Shown here piece after piece: positions 7,343 to 15,193 of a DNA stretch of 64,000 nucleotides. The notes beneath the pieces are model-generated. The model was not told the origin of the DNA and did no database searches. It saw only the letters and a program-made list of their open reading frames with translations. How positions within the stretch are numbered: the stretch's first letter is position 1; every line of letters starts with the position of its first letter. Origin of the DNA: Prevotella sp. (lineage in GTDB: Bacteria; Bacteroidota; Bacteroidia; Bacteroidales; Bacteroidaceae); the NCBI GenBank assembly GCA_017651265.1, contig JAGCDO010000005.1, forward strand, positions 1 to 64,000, written 5' to 3'. Made by a program: the position numbers and the translations under genes.

Positions 7343-9169
7343 TTAAATCTTGAACTGTTTCAGCAATTGACTTACCAATTTATCTGTACGTTCTTTGATG
7401 TCCTCAACAGTCCATTTTTCTTTTTTAGCAATATCATCATTAATTGAAAGACCGTTTTTGTATCCGACAAAATTACCTTGTTTATCTTGCCTGTCTCTTT
7501 TCTTAATGAATCCAAGATTGCTTAATGTGGAGTTATATCCTGTCATTGTAAGATTACCAATTCGATGTGTATATTCATAGAGATAGGATTTTGCTTTCTC
7601 CCTATCACCATCTGCTATCATGTCAACCCATTCCTGTGGTATATTCTCACCTTCTGGAAAAATATGCTCAATAGTCCAAATGTAAGTTCCACTGTTGTTT
7701 CTCTTCCAAAGAGTATTATTGCTCTCATTAGTCATTGAATTTTCTGCAAGAGAGCATAAGAGGTAACGAGTAACATCTGTATTTTCCTTATACAAATTAC
7801 CACGGAGCCGTTCCTCAAAAACACTATCATCAAGGCAATTCTCTTTCAATGTATTATATATCCATTCGTAAATGGAAAAACCAGATAGTTTTTCTTCTTC
7901 TATATGAACAATAATATCCATGAAAATTCTTGTAAGGTCACGTGTTCCAGGATAATCAGTTACATTACGATGAACAAAGAATTTGCTTAAGAATAAAATG
8001 ATATTGTTTATGATGCCATCAGACAAATCCAGCTCTTTCTGATAACGCATTAAATACAAAATAAGTAGATAAGATGGAGCACCCTGTATATGCAGTAAGT
8101 TCAACAAGTTTTTAGAGAAAACAGTATAGCACCCCTCTTTGTCTGGGAAAACGATCTGAGAATAATAATTCCCACATATTAGTATTTCCTTCAAGAATCC
8201 AACCAAATCCCTCTTAATAATTCGTTCATATATTGACAATAGATTGGACTTTGTTGCGACTACACCCAATGGATACTTTTTGCGCTTATCATCATCACTC
8301 ACAAAGGGGGCGTTTAAGGCATTTCTAAATGCATTATAATACTGACGGAAGAAACGCTCCTGGGTCTGATAGTTGTCAGACAAATCTTTAAGCAATATCG
8401 TCCATTGATCAAAACATTCATCCGTGCTTACACCTGCACCTTCAGCCTTAGCCATGATTAAGTTCTTCATTAGGTCTATAGCTGTGAGCGGAGTACCTCT
8501 ATTATTCAATGATTCGAACAAAACATAAGCATCAGAATGAGTGGAAACCTCTATTTTGACCACCATTGCGGACTTAACCTTTTCATAGAAATCCAAAAGT
8601 AATGCTGCTTTTTTCTCTGGGGATTCAATGTCTTGAACCAAATAAGACAATCTTTCCCTAAAATACTTATAACAACGAAATAACTTTCGGTTTGCAAAAT
8701 ATGGCTTTCTTAGAGACTGACCTGAACGAAAACCTAATTCGCTCATTAATTGGTTATAATCATCATAATTATACTCCTGTATTTGAGGAACAAGCCTCAT
8801 TAGATTTGGTGAGTTTCTGCATTTCAGTGAGCGCTTAAGAGAAGACATTGTATCATCATAATCCTCATCATCTTCTAATGGAAATTGCTTTAAAAGCGTG
8901 TAAATTGCACTAAGGAGAATACTCATAGTGGTTAATCTCTGCTGACCGTCAATAACCTCCATAAATGGTTCAATAGCACCTCCCTGATTTATACAAATAA
9001 TAGACCCAATAAAATAACCTTCGCTATTATCGTAAAGATCATCAAACAAATTTCCCCATTCAGTATAACTCCAAGTATAAGCTCTTTGATACTTAGGAAT
9101 AAAATAATAAAACCTAGCATCTTTGTCAAAAATGCTATAAATCGGATATTTTTCTACGTGTTGTATCAT
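7343..9169 (-). CDS. DUF262/DUF1524 protein (GmrSD-like), 608 aa
   Basis: Two-domain protein of the family that includes the type IV modification-dependent nuclease GmrSD. The N-terminal DUF262 part has PKYQRAYTWSYTEW (residues 25-38), YFIGSII and the hallmark EVIDGQQRLTTMSIL near residues 71-85, a nucleotide-binding motif. The C-terminal DUF1524 part has TIEHIFPEGEN near residue 510 and HRIGNLTMTGYNSTLSN near 546, an HNH-type nuclease site with the His kept. The length is typical for a single-chain member. It is probably a stand-alone anti-phage or anti-plasmid restriction gene. AT-rich compared with the flanking core genes. A TATCTTTG element lies at 9203-9210. Confidence 0.9.
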   Translation of the reverse strand: MIQHVEKYPIYSIFDKDARFYYFIPKYQRAYTWSYTEWGNLFDDLYDNSEGYFIGSIICINQGGAIEPFMEVIDGQQRLTTMSILLSAIYTLLKQFPLEDDEDYDDTMSSLKRSLKCRNSPNLMRLVPQIQEYNYDDYNQLMSELGFRSGQSLRKPYFANRKLFRCYKYFRERLSYLVQDIESPEKKAALLLDFYEKVKSAMVVKIEVSTHSDAYVLFESLNNRGTPLTAIDLMKNLIMAKAEGAGVSTDECFDQWTILLKDLSDNYQTQERFFRQYYNAFRNALNAPFVSDDDKRKKYPLGVVATKSNLLSIYERIIKRDLVGFLKEILICGNYYSQIVFPDKEGCYTVFSKNLLNLLHIQGAPSYLLILYLMRYQKELDLSDGIINNIILFLSKFFVHRNVTDYPGTRDLTRIFMDIIVHIEEEKLSGFSIYEWIYNTLKENCLDDSVFEERLRGNLYKENTDVTRYLLCSLAENSMTNESNNTLWKRNNSGTYIWTIEHIFPEGENIPQEWVDMIADGDREKAKSYLYEYTHRIGNLTMTGYNSTLSNLGFIKKRDRQDKQGNFVGYKNGLSINDDIAKKEKWTVEDIKERTDKLVSQLLKQFKI

Positions 9170-9202
9170 ATTATCACTTCGTTTTTAATTTCTATTTTGA
9201 GG

Positions 9203-9210
9203 CAAAGATA
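9203..9210 (-). promoter_or_regulatory. -7 element of the DUF262/DUF1524 gene
   Basis: Minus-strand TATCTTTG, 34 bases before the start at 9169. Confidence 0.45.
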
Positions 9211-9317
9211 CAAAAACATTTCTAATGTACCATTATTATGGCGCTATTTTATATTTATTACGGCTGCATAGTTAATTAGAATACCTTTTGCTTAGGAAAT
9301 GATTATCAACATACTCT

Positions 9318-9796
9318 CTATACTTTCGCCCGATTGATGACCGTTGTTTCTTCAATAGGTGCCCCCATCGTCCAGTATTTGTAGTCATCAATATAGAGAT
9401 ATGGGGTGATGTATTTTCCCCAGCGTTCCACTTTGCCATAGTTACGCTGCATGTTTTTGAAATAAAGGAATTCCTCTTCGCTCAACGGACATTTTCCACG
9501 AACAATATACTCATGCGCGCAAATGGCATCGTCTTGGCAAAAGTCCATTTGCAACGGGCTATCATCGAGCGCAGTTTGTCCCATTCTTCTGGTTTTATAG
9601 CAATAGAACTATTCTGCCTTTGCATCTTCAGTAGTTGAAGATCATTATCGAAAAATAAGAAGCCATCAAGAATGGCACCTCTATTTTTTCCCCATTCTAT
9701 ATCATGGCGTAAACTTGAAAGCTGTTCCTCTGTCAAGTCATTTCTCGTCCAACTTTGAGAAATGAGATAATTATCCAATTCTTTTTCTGTAATCAT
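9318..9796 (-). pseudogene. Hypothetical gene split by a single-base frameshift (about 159 aa if restored)
   Basis: Two overlapping minus-strand frames (9796 to 9482 and 9584 to 9318) behave as one gene. The first starts MITEKELDNYLISQSW and runs well to ARCKWTF, after which it degrades; the second becomes sensible exactly there, reading FCQDDAICAHEYIVRGKC and on to a natural end at 9318. Restoring one T in the T4 run (A4 on the plus strand at 9539-9542) joins them. I do not recognise the family; residues such as GFLFFDNDLQLLK and WGKYITPYLYIDDYKYW suggest a small globular protein. It could be decay, slippage-based switching, or a base-calling error in a homopolymer. Confidence 0.7.
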
Positions 9797-9863
9797 AGTT
9801 TTTGAAATTATTCATACACTTTGTTGTAAATAACTTTGCCATAATTCTCTTTTGTATGACAGC

Positions 9864-11048
9864 CTATACTTCATTTACGATTCCGGCAAATAGTCGGAGA
9901 CCGGAATGCTTTTCTATTATTTCAAAGATGAATGGGCGATTTACATTCATTTCTTTGTATATGATTTTACGAGGTCCGCCAAGGTCCATAAGTGTATAGG
10001 TTGATATTCCAGCCTCAGTTCCTTTTTCGGTTACTTTAACAGCACCTTTCTGGATGACGTCATCTAATAGAAGGCTTTCGTTTTTATCTGGATAGATATA
10101 AAGAGGCATCTGCGTCATATCCAGCCCGAGGCTGGTCAAAACTTGCGAGATGTTTTCTTTTTCCTTGATAACAAACTTTGGCATCCTTAATAAGACGGGG
10201 GTATCATCGAAATCAATGCCTTTTTTGTTATTTAACATAAAATGTAGTACGTCATAACAAGACTTGCCTTTATGTGGCAGATATATTCTCATTGAATACG
10301 AACGGTCTTCACAGTCGCATCTATACCCTAAATCAATAGCCTGGAAAGTTTGGCAAGAATAGTAGTCGCCAAACATAAGATTGTTTTTCATAAAGGGAAC
10401 TGTATTATCTGAACAAGGGGAATGAAATACATCTGGTTCTGTATCACTAGTATCAAATGTGTGCCTCCATTTTCCTTTAAAGTAAAGACAATCCACCAAA
10501 ATTACTTTTGCCAACTCGGAGACATCTACTTCTATGTCCTGAATCATCCCCTTTGTATGGACATTTACAAAGTCTTTTATCTGTTGTTTAGTGGCTTCGG
10601 ACGATAAAGAAGCAACATTTTTCTCGAACTCCCAATCCTTTAAAACAGAATCGAAATGAGGGGATGTCGAAATGCCGGGATCAACCCATGCGGATGAGGT
10701 GTCCTCTACGGTTGGTAATTCGCTATCGTCACAACTTGCCCATGAATAGTAATTCTCGGATGGCAGCAAATTGTCTTTTTTCAGATAATGTAACATGTCT
10801 TCACTGGCAATGCCCAAAAGCTTTGCTATGCGAATTTTCGTTTGTTCATTTGTGAAAGACGACAATAGCGCCATTAATGACATTATTCGTGCCGGTGACA
10901 CCAGAACGTTTTTGCTGGCAACATTCTCTGAAAATGTAGCTAACACTTTTAAGGAGAATGCTTCGAAAAGATTTGAGTCAATTTGCTTTTTGTTAAACAT
11001 AGAAACAGCATTTAAAGATGTACAAATCTGGTTCGACTTTCGATTCAT
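9864..11048 (-). CDS. Serpin-family protein, 394 aa
   Basis: Serine protease inhibitor fold. Recognisable blocks: NVLVSPARIMSLMALLSS near residue 50, a VDCLYFKGKWRHTFD segment near 190, LLRMPKFVIKEK near 295, the hinge KGTEAGIST near 350 and NVNRPFIFEIIEKHSG with FAGIVNEV at the C-terminus. The hinge starts canonically (GTEA) but continues G-I-S instead of the run of Ala usual in inhibitory serpins, so inhibition is uncertain. No signal peptide is visible, so it would act in the cytoplasm unless exported otherwise. An alternative start is the ATG at 11000 (MFNKKQIDS), which begins the conserved part. It follows the HIRAN gene by 3 bases and is likely co-transcribed. Confidence 0.9.
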   Translation of the reverse strand: MNRKSNQICTSLNAVSMFNKKQIDSNLFEAFSLKVLATFSENVASKNVLVSPARIMSLMALLSSFTNEQTKIRIAKLLGIASEDMLHYLKKDNLLPSENYYSWASCDDSELPTVEDTSSAWVDPGISTSPHFDSVLKDWEFEKNVASLSSEATKQQIKDFVNVHTKGMIQDIEVDVSELAKVILVDCLYFKGKWRHTFDTSDTEPDVFHSPCSDNTVPFMKNNLMFGDYYSCQTFQAIDLGYRCDCEDRSYSMRIYLPHKGKSCYDVLHFMLNNKKGIDFDDTPVLLRMPKFVIKEKENISQVLTSLGLDMTQMPLYIYPDKNESLLLDDVIQKGAVKVTEKGTEAGISTYTLMDLGGPRKIIYKEMNVNRPFIFEIIEKHSGLRLFAGIVNEV

Positions 11049-11051
11049 GCA

Positions 11052-11393
11052 TTATAATTCTCTGTGCTTTATCTTAATGGTAAGGTGCACCTGATTCTCT
11101 GGATGGGCTTCTGGCTTAATTCCGCTGATGCGGCACTCGAAGATGTCATTCCAGCCCATATCCAAGAAGTTGGCCAATTCCACATTCTCATCACGGGGAA
11201 TATAACCAATCTTATACTCCTCACTATCTTTCTCATAGACCACCATCACAGCATTCGGATCATGACGGTTCTCTAAGTCACGCTCCAACCTTACAAGGGT
11301 TCCAACCTTCAGACCTTCCCACACTTCGTCAGCATCGTGATACATTCTGCCTGCCAAGTGGCAGTCCATAAAATACAGTTTCTTTGTTTCCAT
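11052..11393 (-). CDS. HIRAN-domain protein, 113 aa
   Basis: Almost the whole protein is a HIRAN domain, which binds 3'-DNA ends or stalled replication structures. Visible signature: residues 8-25 HLAGRMYHDADEV, then LVRLERDLENRHDPNAVMVVY and KIGYIPRDENVELANFLDMG. Stand-alone HIRAN proteins are common in Bacteroidetes and their role is not known; the domain suggests DNA repair or defence. It is the first gene of a two-gene unit with the serpin, 3 bases apart. A TATATTTG element lies at 11433-11440. Confidence 0.85.
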   Translation of the reverse strand: METKKLYFMDCHLAGRMYHDADEVWEGLKVGTLVRLERDLENRHDPNAVMVVYEKDSEEYKIGYIPRDENVELANFLDMGWNDIFECRISGIKPEAHPENQVHLTIKIKHREL

Positions 11394-11432
11394 AACCTTA
11401 ATGATTTAATTAGACAATCTGGTTTTCAATGG

Positions 11433-11440
11433 CAAATATA
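11433..11440 (-). promoter_or_regulatory. -7 element of the HIRAN/serpin unit
   Basis: Minus-strand TATATTTG, 40 bases before the HIRAN start. Confidence 0.45.
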
Positions 11441-11447
11441 AGGTATA

Positions 11448-11472
11448 GGGTGTCCCAAAAGTAGGGACACCC
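11448..11472. repeat. Short perfect inverted repeat GGGTGTCCC/GGGACACCC
   Basis: Two 9-bp complementary halves separated by AAAAGTA. The form resembles ends of some insertion sequences, but no transposase is near, so it may be a remnant or a simple hairpin. Confidence 0.6.
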
Positions 11473-11495
11473 CTTTGTGAATTAGCATTATTTAA

Positions 11496-11526
11496 GAAAA
11501 ACGGGCAGAGCAACTGCTCCACCCGC
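11496..11526 (-). terminator. Likely terminator of the PepSY-like gene
   Basis: On the minus strand a GC-rich stem (CGGGTGGAGCA with TGCTCTGCCCG, two wobble pairs) is followed by TTTTTC, 37 bases after the PepSY-like stop. Confidence 0.6.
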
Positions 11527-11562
11527 CTACGTTTTCTCTCCACCTTGTGTGCCGTTCTCGGC

Positions 11563-12003
11563 TTAATAGCCGAAACCGATGAGCTGTCCGTTATAGTTGA
11601 ATTTCAGGTAGAGATTGTTAGACAGCTCCACCAGATAGCTATCGCTGCCCTTGTCAATCTTGGTGATGACAGCATCTGCGTAGTTGGATTGTACGTAGTG
11701 CTTAATGTTGGCAGGGATGAACTGTTCAGGCACCTCCTTGCTGTTACAATCCACTTTGTCCCAGTTGCCATCAACATCTAAGTTCAGATCCACTCCGCTT
11801 TTCAGATGTACCCCGTACGTGGTCCTTGTGATTCCCGGTTCAACCATAGCGTAATCGATGTCCTCTCCGGGGAAAGAATTCTGTACGAATGCCTTTACTG
11901 CTATTGGAAGCCGCTCCACATATATAGTATCATTGTATGTGAAGATAAACAGGGTAAGCATCATCATACTCACGATAGCTGCAAATAATAACACTAATTC
12001 CAT
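11563..12003 (-). CDS. PepSY-like (beta-lactamase-inhibitor-like) exported protein, 146 aa
   Basis: An N-terminal hydrophobic stretch (LVLLFAAIVSMMMLTLFIF, residues 3-21) acts as a signal peptide or anchor. The rest fits the PepSY-like family PF11396, in which short repeats of the form FPG-x-I-x and V..G...D.DGNWDKVDC occur: here VKAFVQNSFPGEDIDYAMVE, TTYGVHLKSGVDLNLDVDG and a second unit IKHYVQSNYADAVITKIDKG followed by YLVELSNNLYLKFNYNGQL. These small periplasmic proteins are abundant in gut Bacteroidales and have no proven role. Monocistronic, with TACTTTTG at 12079-12086. Confidence 0.8.
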   Translation of the reverse strand: MELVLLFAAIVSMMMLTLFIFTYNDTIYVERLPIAVKAFVQNSFPGEDIDYAMVEPGITRTTYGVHLKSGVDLNLDVDGNWDKVDCNSKEVPEQFIPANIKHYVQSNYADAVITKIDKGSDSYLVELSNNLYLKFNYNGQLIGFGY

Positions 12004-12078
12004 CTTTGTATTCTTTAAATCGTTATTCTTATTTTATTTTTTATTGTTGTCGTAGGATTGTTTTTCCTTTTGACACTG

Positions 12079-12086
12079 CAAAAGTA
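12079..12086 (-). promoter_or_regulatory. -7 element of the PepSY-like gene
   Basis: Minus-strand TACTTTTG, 76 bases before the start. Confidence 0.45.
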
Positions 12087-12206
12087 TAACCGTATTTCTT
12101 GCCTTGAAACATTTTTCGCGTTTTTCTGCTCCGTTTGTTGCGACAAGGGCATTCATTTGCGACAAAAGGAGAAAGCACTCGTTAAAGTTGTCGCAATAAA
12201 CGAAAA

Positions 12207-12323
12207 AACACAAATAAATTTGGTTATTTGCTCGCTAATTTGTACCTTTGACTTCGTCGAAAGTACTTCCGCTCGAAAAATCTCAAATAAATTTGGTTAT
12301 TTGCTCGCTTATTCGTACCTTTG
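12207..12323 (+). promoter_or_regulatory. Promoter cassette, copy B (partly duplicated)
   Basis: Two near-identical 40-bp blocks (each AAATAAATTTGGTTATTTG, then GCTCGCT, then a TACCTTTG) are separated by the hairpin part ACTTCGTCGAAAGTAC of the cassette. TACCTTTG is at 12243-12250 and 12316-12323, with TTTG at 12292-12295, giving a 20-base spacer for the downstream promoter. It drives the gene at 12363. This is the middle copy of three in the window. Confidence 0.8.
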
Positions 12324-12362
12324 TAGCAACCTTATATAGCAAAAGAAATAGGAGGTATTACC

Positions 12363-13043
12363 ATGAGCAAGATAACACAGGAAAACTTCGAGGAAATGTA
12401 TATCGATCCCATTGAGATCAGGCAGATCGATAAGTTTGTGTGTCAGGAAATGGGACGCCAGATGCACCGATATATTAAAGGGATGAGCGGATCCAAGCGA
12501 ATCATGGAAAAATTCGAGGAAGTTCTCTCAACCCTTACCATCCCCCAGAAAGAAGAAGCCATAGCCCGTTATATCGACTTGAACAGGAAGTCGATTAGCG
12601 GACTTGATTTCAAGATTGTGCTGGCAAGAGCCATTGCCAACTATTGCGATACATTCGACTATATGCTGGAAATGGTGAACAACCGACAGAAGGTGGAGTT
12701 CTACCTGAAACGGATCAAGAGTAAGTATATCCAGTATCATGAGGTGTTCGAACAGGATGGGAAGTTCGGCATCAAAGACTGTAAAGGCAATATCCTTGTA
12801 ACCCCGCAATATGATTTCCTTCGCACATGCTATACCTATGTGGATGATCTCATCACCATGCCAATTATCGCACAGAAGGACGGAAAGATGGGTTTGATTC
12901 TGCCGGATCAACATGATACTGTTGTGGCCGATTTCATCTACGATGATATCTACCTAAAGGATGAGCCACCGTATTTCGAAGGCATCATCAACAAGAAGAA
13001 GGTACCCATTAATATTGGTATAGTTTCGAGGAGTGTGGAGTGA
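12363..13043 (+). CDS. Hypothetical protein with WG-like repeats, 226 aa
   Basis: Soluble protein without signal peptide. The N-terminal two thirds are helical and not recognised (start MSKITQENFEEMYIDP). The C-terminal third has two units resembling WG repeats: GKFGIKDCKGNILVTPQYDF near residue 135 and GKMGLILPDQHDTVVADFIYDDI near 178. A ribosome-binding AGGAGG-like run sits just before the ATG. The last residues RSVE and the TGA stop are read from the first heptamers of the 118-bp element that follows, so the C-terminal end may be repeat-derived. Function unknown. Confidence 0.75.
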   Translation: MSKITQENFEEMYIDPIEIRQIDKFVCQEMGRQMHRYIKGMSGSKRIMEKFEEVLSTLTIPQKEEAIARYIDLNRKSISGLDFKIVLARAIANYCDTFDYMLEMVNNRQKVEFYLKRIKSKYIQYHEVFEQDGKFGIKDCKGNILVTPQYDFLRTCYTYVDDLITMPIIAQKDGKMGLILPDQHDTVVADFIYDDIYLKDEPPYFEGIINKKKVPINIGIVSRSVE

Positions 13044-13144
13044 GGAGTGTGGAGTGAGAATAGCATTGAGATACTGTATTCATATACAAAACTACTTGAA
13101 ATTGAAACATATCTCACTCCACACTCCTCACTCCTCACTCCTCG
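13027..13144. repeat. 118-bp quasi-palindromic element, copy 1
   Basis: Left arm 13027-13058 (32 bp, words of the GAGTGTG/GAGTGAG type), core 13059-13112 (54 bp), right arm 13113-13144 (32 bp, CACTCCT-type words, near-perfect reverse complement of the left arm). The core is the reverse complement of the core in the copies at 52961 and 55509. It lies between convergent genes, overlapping the end of the gene at 12363 and stopping 4 bases before the stop codon of the next. Confidence 0.95.
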
Positions 13145-13148
13145 ATAA

Positions 13149-14027
13149 TTACATATATATAATAAAGAAGAACGTTAGGGTGAACAATACCACAACGATC
13201 TGAGTAAACCTGTCGCGCAGCATGATTTTCGTGGGGTCACCACTGCGCTTGTCAACCACTGTAAGCTGAATATACCGCAACAAGCCCACTAGAACGAAAC
13301 AGGTGGTGAGATACAGGTATTCTGTATTCGCCCTTGCTGCCACCTCTGGACTTACCGTATACATAATATAGCAAACCATCGTTACCGAGGCAGTTATGGT
13401 GATGGCCTGATTGATGAACGGCAGACTGTAGCGAATGGTGTTCTTCCTGGGTGCCTCGCCTGTCTCCTCCATCCTTATCACATCGTCACGCCGCTTGGCA
13501 AACGACATGAACAGGGTGATGAGGAAGGTCATCAGCACAATCCATTTGCTCAATACAACCCCCGAGGCCTCGCCTCCGGCAATCAGTCGTAATACGAACC
13601 CGAAGGCAATCACACATACATCCACGATCGCGTGTTGCTTCAGCCAAACGCAATAAGCAAGGTTCAGCACGAAATAGAACAGTAGGATGCCGCCCACCAA
13701 CAACATGTTTTCTTTCAGTAACAGGATGGTAGCTGCGGAGAGGATGAACATCAGTATCATCAAGCCGTATGCCTGTTTCAGACTGACAGCCCCGCTGGCG
13801 ATAGGACGATGACACTTCACGGGGTGCCGACGGTCGTATTCCACATCCACAATATCGTTGAAACAATATACCGCCGAGGCGATCCAGCAAAAAGCCAGGA
13901 AGGTAATCACGGATGCGTAGATGGCACCACGGTCTAACAAACTACCTCCGAAGAACATCGGCATGAGCACGAAAACGTTCTTCAACCACTGCTGGGGACG
14001 AATGAGGTGAAGGACATTTTTTATCAT
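13149..14027 (-). CDS. UbiA-family decaprenyl-phosphate phosphoribosyltransferase-like protein, 292 aa
   Basis: Integral membrane prenyltransferase of the UbiA superfamily, closest to the phosphoribosyl-PP:polyprenyl-phosphate transferase subgroup. Evidence: IRPQQWLKNVFVLMPMFFGG at the start, the metal-binding CFNDIVDVEYDRRHPVKCHRPIASG near residues 65-90, and about eight hydrophobic segments. In actinobacteria this enzyme makes an arabinose-lipid donor; here it could supply a pentose donor for envelope glycans, which is inference. The start MIKNVLHLIRPQQW at 14027 was chosen because the upstream frame MFNAQCS is read from a CATTGAA heptamer array. First in a downstream group with two acyltransferases. 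Confidence 0.85.
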   Translation of the reverse strand: MIKNVLHLIRPQQWLKNVFVLMPMFFGGSLLDRGAIYASVITFLAFCWIASAVYCFNDIVDVEYDRRHPVKCHRPIASGAVSLKQAYGLMILMFILSAATILLLKENMLLVGGILLFYFVLNLAYCVWLKQHAIVDVCVIAFGFVLRLIAGGEASGVVLSKWIVLMTFLITLFMSFAKRRDDVIRMEETGEAPRKNTIRYSLPFINQAITITASVTMVCYIMYTVSPEVAARANTEYLYLTTCFVLVGLLRYIQLTVVDKRSGDPTKIMLRDRFTQIVVVLFTLTFFFIIYM

Positions 14028-14055
14028 TGAACATTGAGCATTGAACATTGAACTT
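14025..14055. repeat. CATTGAA-type heptamer array
   Basis: Four 7-bp words (CATTGAA, CATTGAG, CATTGAA, CATTGAA) immediately upstream of the phosphoribosyltransferase start; the first word contains its start codon. Confidence 0.85.
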
Positions 14056-14084
14056 TATGATTACCTTTGAATTTTAATTCTCAA

Positions 14085-15092
14085 TTATAAATCTTTAAAT
14101 CTTAATTCTATTAAGCGTACCGCTTTCGACAGCAGCCAGGCGAGGGGGATGCTGATGGCAATCATCAACACGACCGTCAGACAGTAACCCAAATGGTACT
14201 CGTTTATATATTTCAGTACGAACTGCACATGGATGAGGTAAAGCTCCAGACTGATTCCTCCGATGAACGTGAGGAAGGAAAGGAGCCACTTGGGTGCAAA
14301 CCGGAAGGCTTGACAGAGTAGGATCATGGCCGTGATGCTGCAGGGGATATACACCATGCGTTCGAGGAACAATGGGAACTTTCCGCGCCAGTGGTTCTCG
14401 AACTCGATACACATCATGAACGAGAGGATGAACAGCAGTAACACGCCCCAGAAGGCTGCAACCTCCATGGTGCGCTTCTCTTTTACCCACTGTCCGCAGT
14501 TGATGCCTAACAGGAAGATGGGAATCCTGCTCCAGAAAATCTCCACATGACCCACGGAACGATGCACGGGCGGATAGTACTGTACCATGACGGCCCAAAC
14601 AATAGACACTGCCACCAGTAGCCAGCGGTAGGAGGGGTGCTTCCTGATGAGTTCCATATAGAAAGGTGCCACCGTGTAGAGCATCATGATGGAGGGGATG
14701 AACCAGAAGGTGAGATCGTCGATGCGCCAGAAGCTCCAGTTAAACAGGATGTTCGCCACCAGATGACCGATATTAGGACTATATCCGCCACCCGCCACAT
14801 TCAGGTAGTTGGGAATATAGAACAGCAGAGCCATGATGAGCCAGGCGGGGTAGATACGCAGATAGCGGCGTTTGAAGAAATGTTTCAGCGAGGGCTGCTT
14901 CGTCCACGAATACCACAATCCGATACCACTGAGGAAGAGGAACATGTCAACACCAATATTACCGCAACGCACTACGCCATACATCATGTAGCTCTTCGGC
15001 ATCGTTACATGGAAGAACATCACAAACAGCATGGCAGCACCCATCAGTGCACTGCGGTACTTACTGAAATCACTCCACTCAATCTTCTTCAT
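14085..15092 (-). CDS. Acyltransferase 3 family membrane protein, 335 aa
   Basis: Integral membrane O-acyltransferase (acyltransferase 3, OafA/NodX type) that transfers acetyl or similar groups to envelope sugars. Evidence: residues 12-40 YRSALMGAAMLFVMFFHVTM with the conserved His, then CGNIGVDMFLFLSGIGLWYSW, a cytoplasmic basic run HFFKRRYLRIYPAWLI, and about ten membrane helices ending in FIGGISLELYLIHVQF. Substrate unknown. The C-terminal residues LIELRFKDL lie in an AATCTTT-type low-complexity array. It is followed by a second acyltransferase of the same family, with weak similarity. Confidence 0.88.
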   Translation of the reverse strand: MKKIEWSDFSKYRSALMGAAMLFVMFFHVTMPKSYMMYGVVRCGNIGVDMFLFLSGIGLWYSWTKQPSLKHFFKRRYLRIYPAWLIMALLFYIPNYLNVAGGGYSPNIGHLVANILFNWSFWRIDDLTFWFIPSIMMLYTVAPFYMELIRKHPSYRWLLVAVSIVWAVMVQYYPPVHRSVGHVEIFWSRIPIFLLGINCGQWVKEKRTMEVAAFWGVLLLFILSFMMCIEFENHWRGKFPLFLERMVYIPCSITAMILLCQAFRFAPKWLLSFLTFIGGISLELYLIHVQFVLKYINEYHLGYCLTVVLMIAISIPLAWLLSKAVRLIELRFKDL

Positions 15093-15164
15093 ATATTCTT
15101 CTCTACGAATTTGACGAATCTCTTTGTTTCTCTACGAATTTGACGAATTAGACTAATTTCACTC

Positions 15165-15189
15165 CACACTCCACATTCCACACTCTACA
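15165..15189. repeat. CACTCCA-type heptamer array
   Basis: Words CACTCCA, CACTCCA, CATTCCA, CACTCTA in tandem between the two acyltransferase genes, ending 5 bases from a stop codon. Preceded at 15105-15155 by two copies of ACGAATTTGACGAAT. Confidence 0.85.
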
Positions 15190-15193
15190 ATTA

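Noticed and set aside
11448..11472. Insertion-sequence end
   Set aside because: Only one short inverted repeat without transposase or target duplication; kept as a repeat only.
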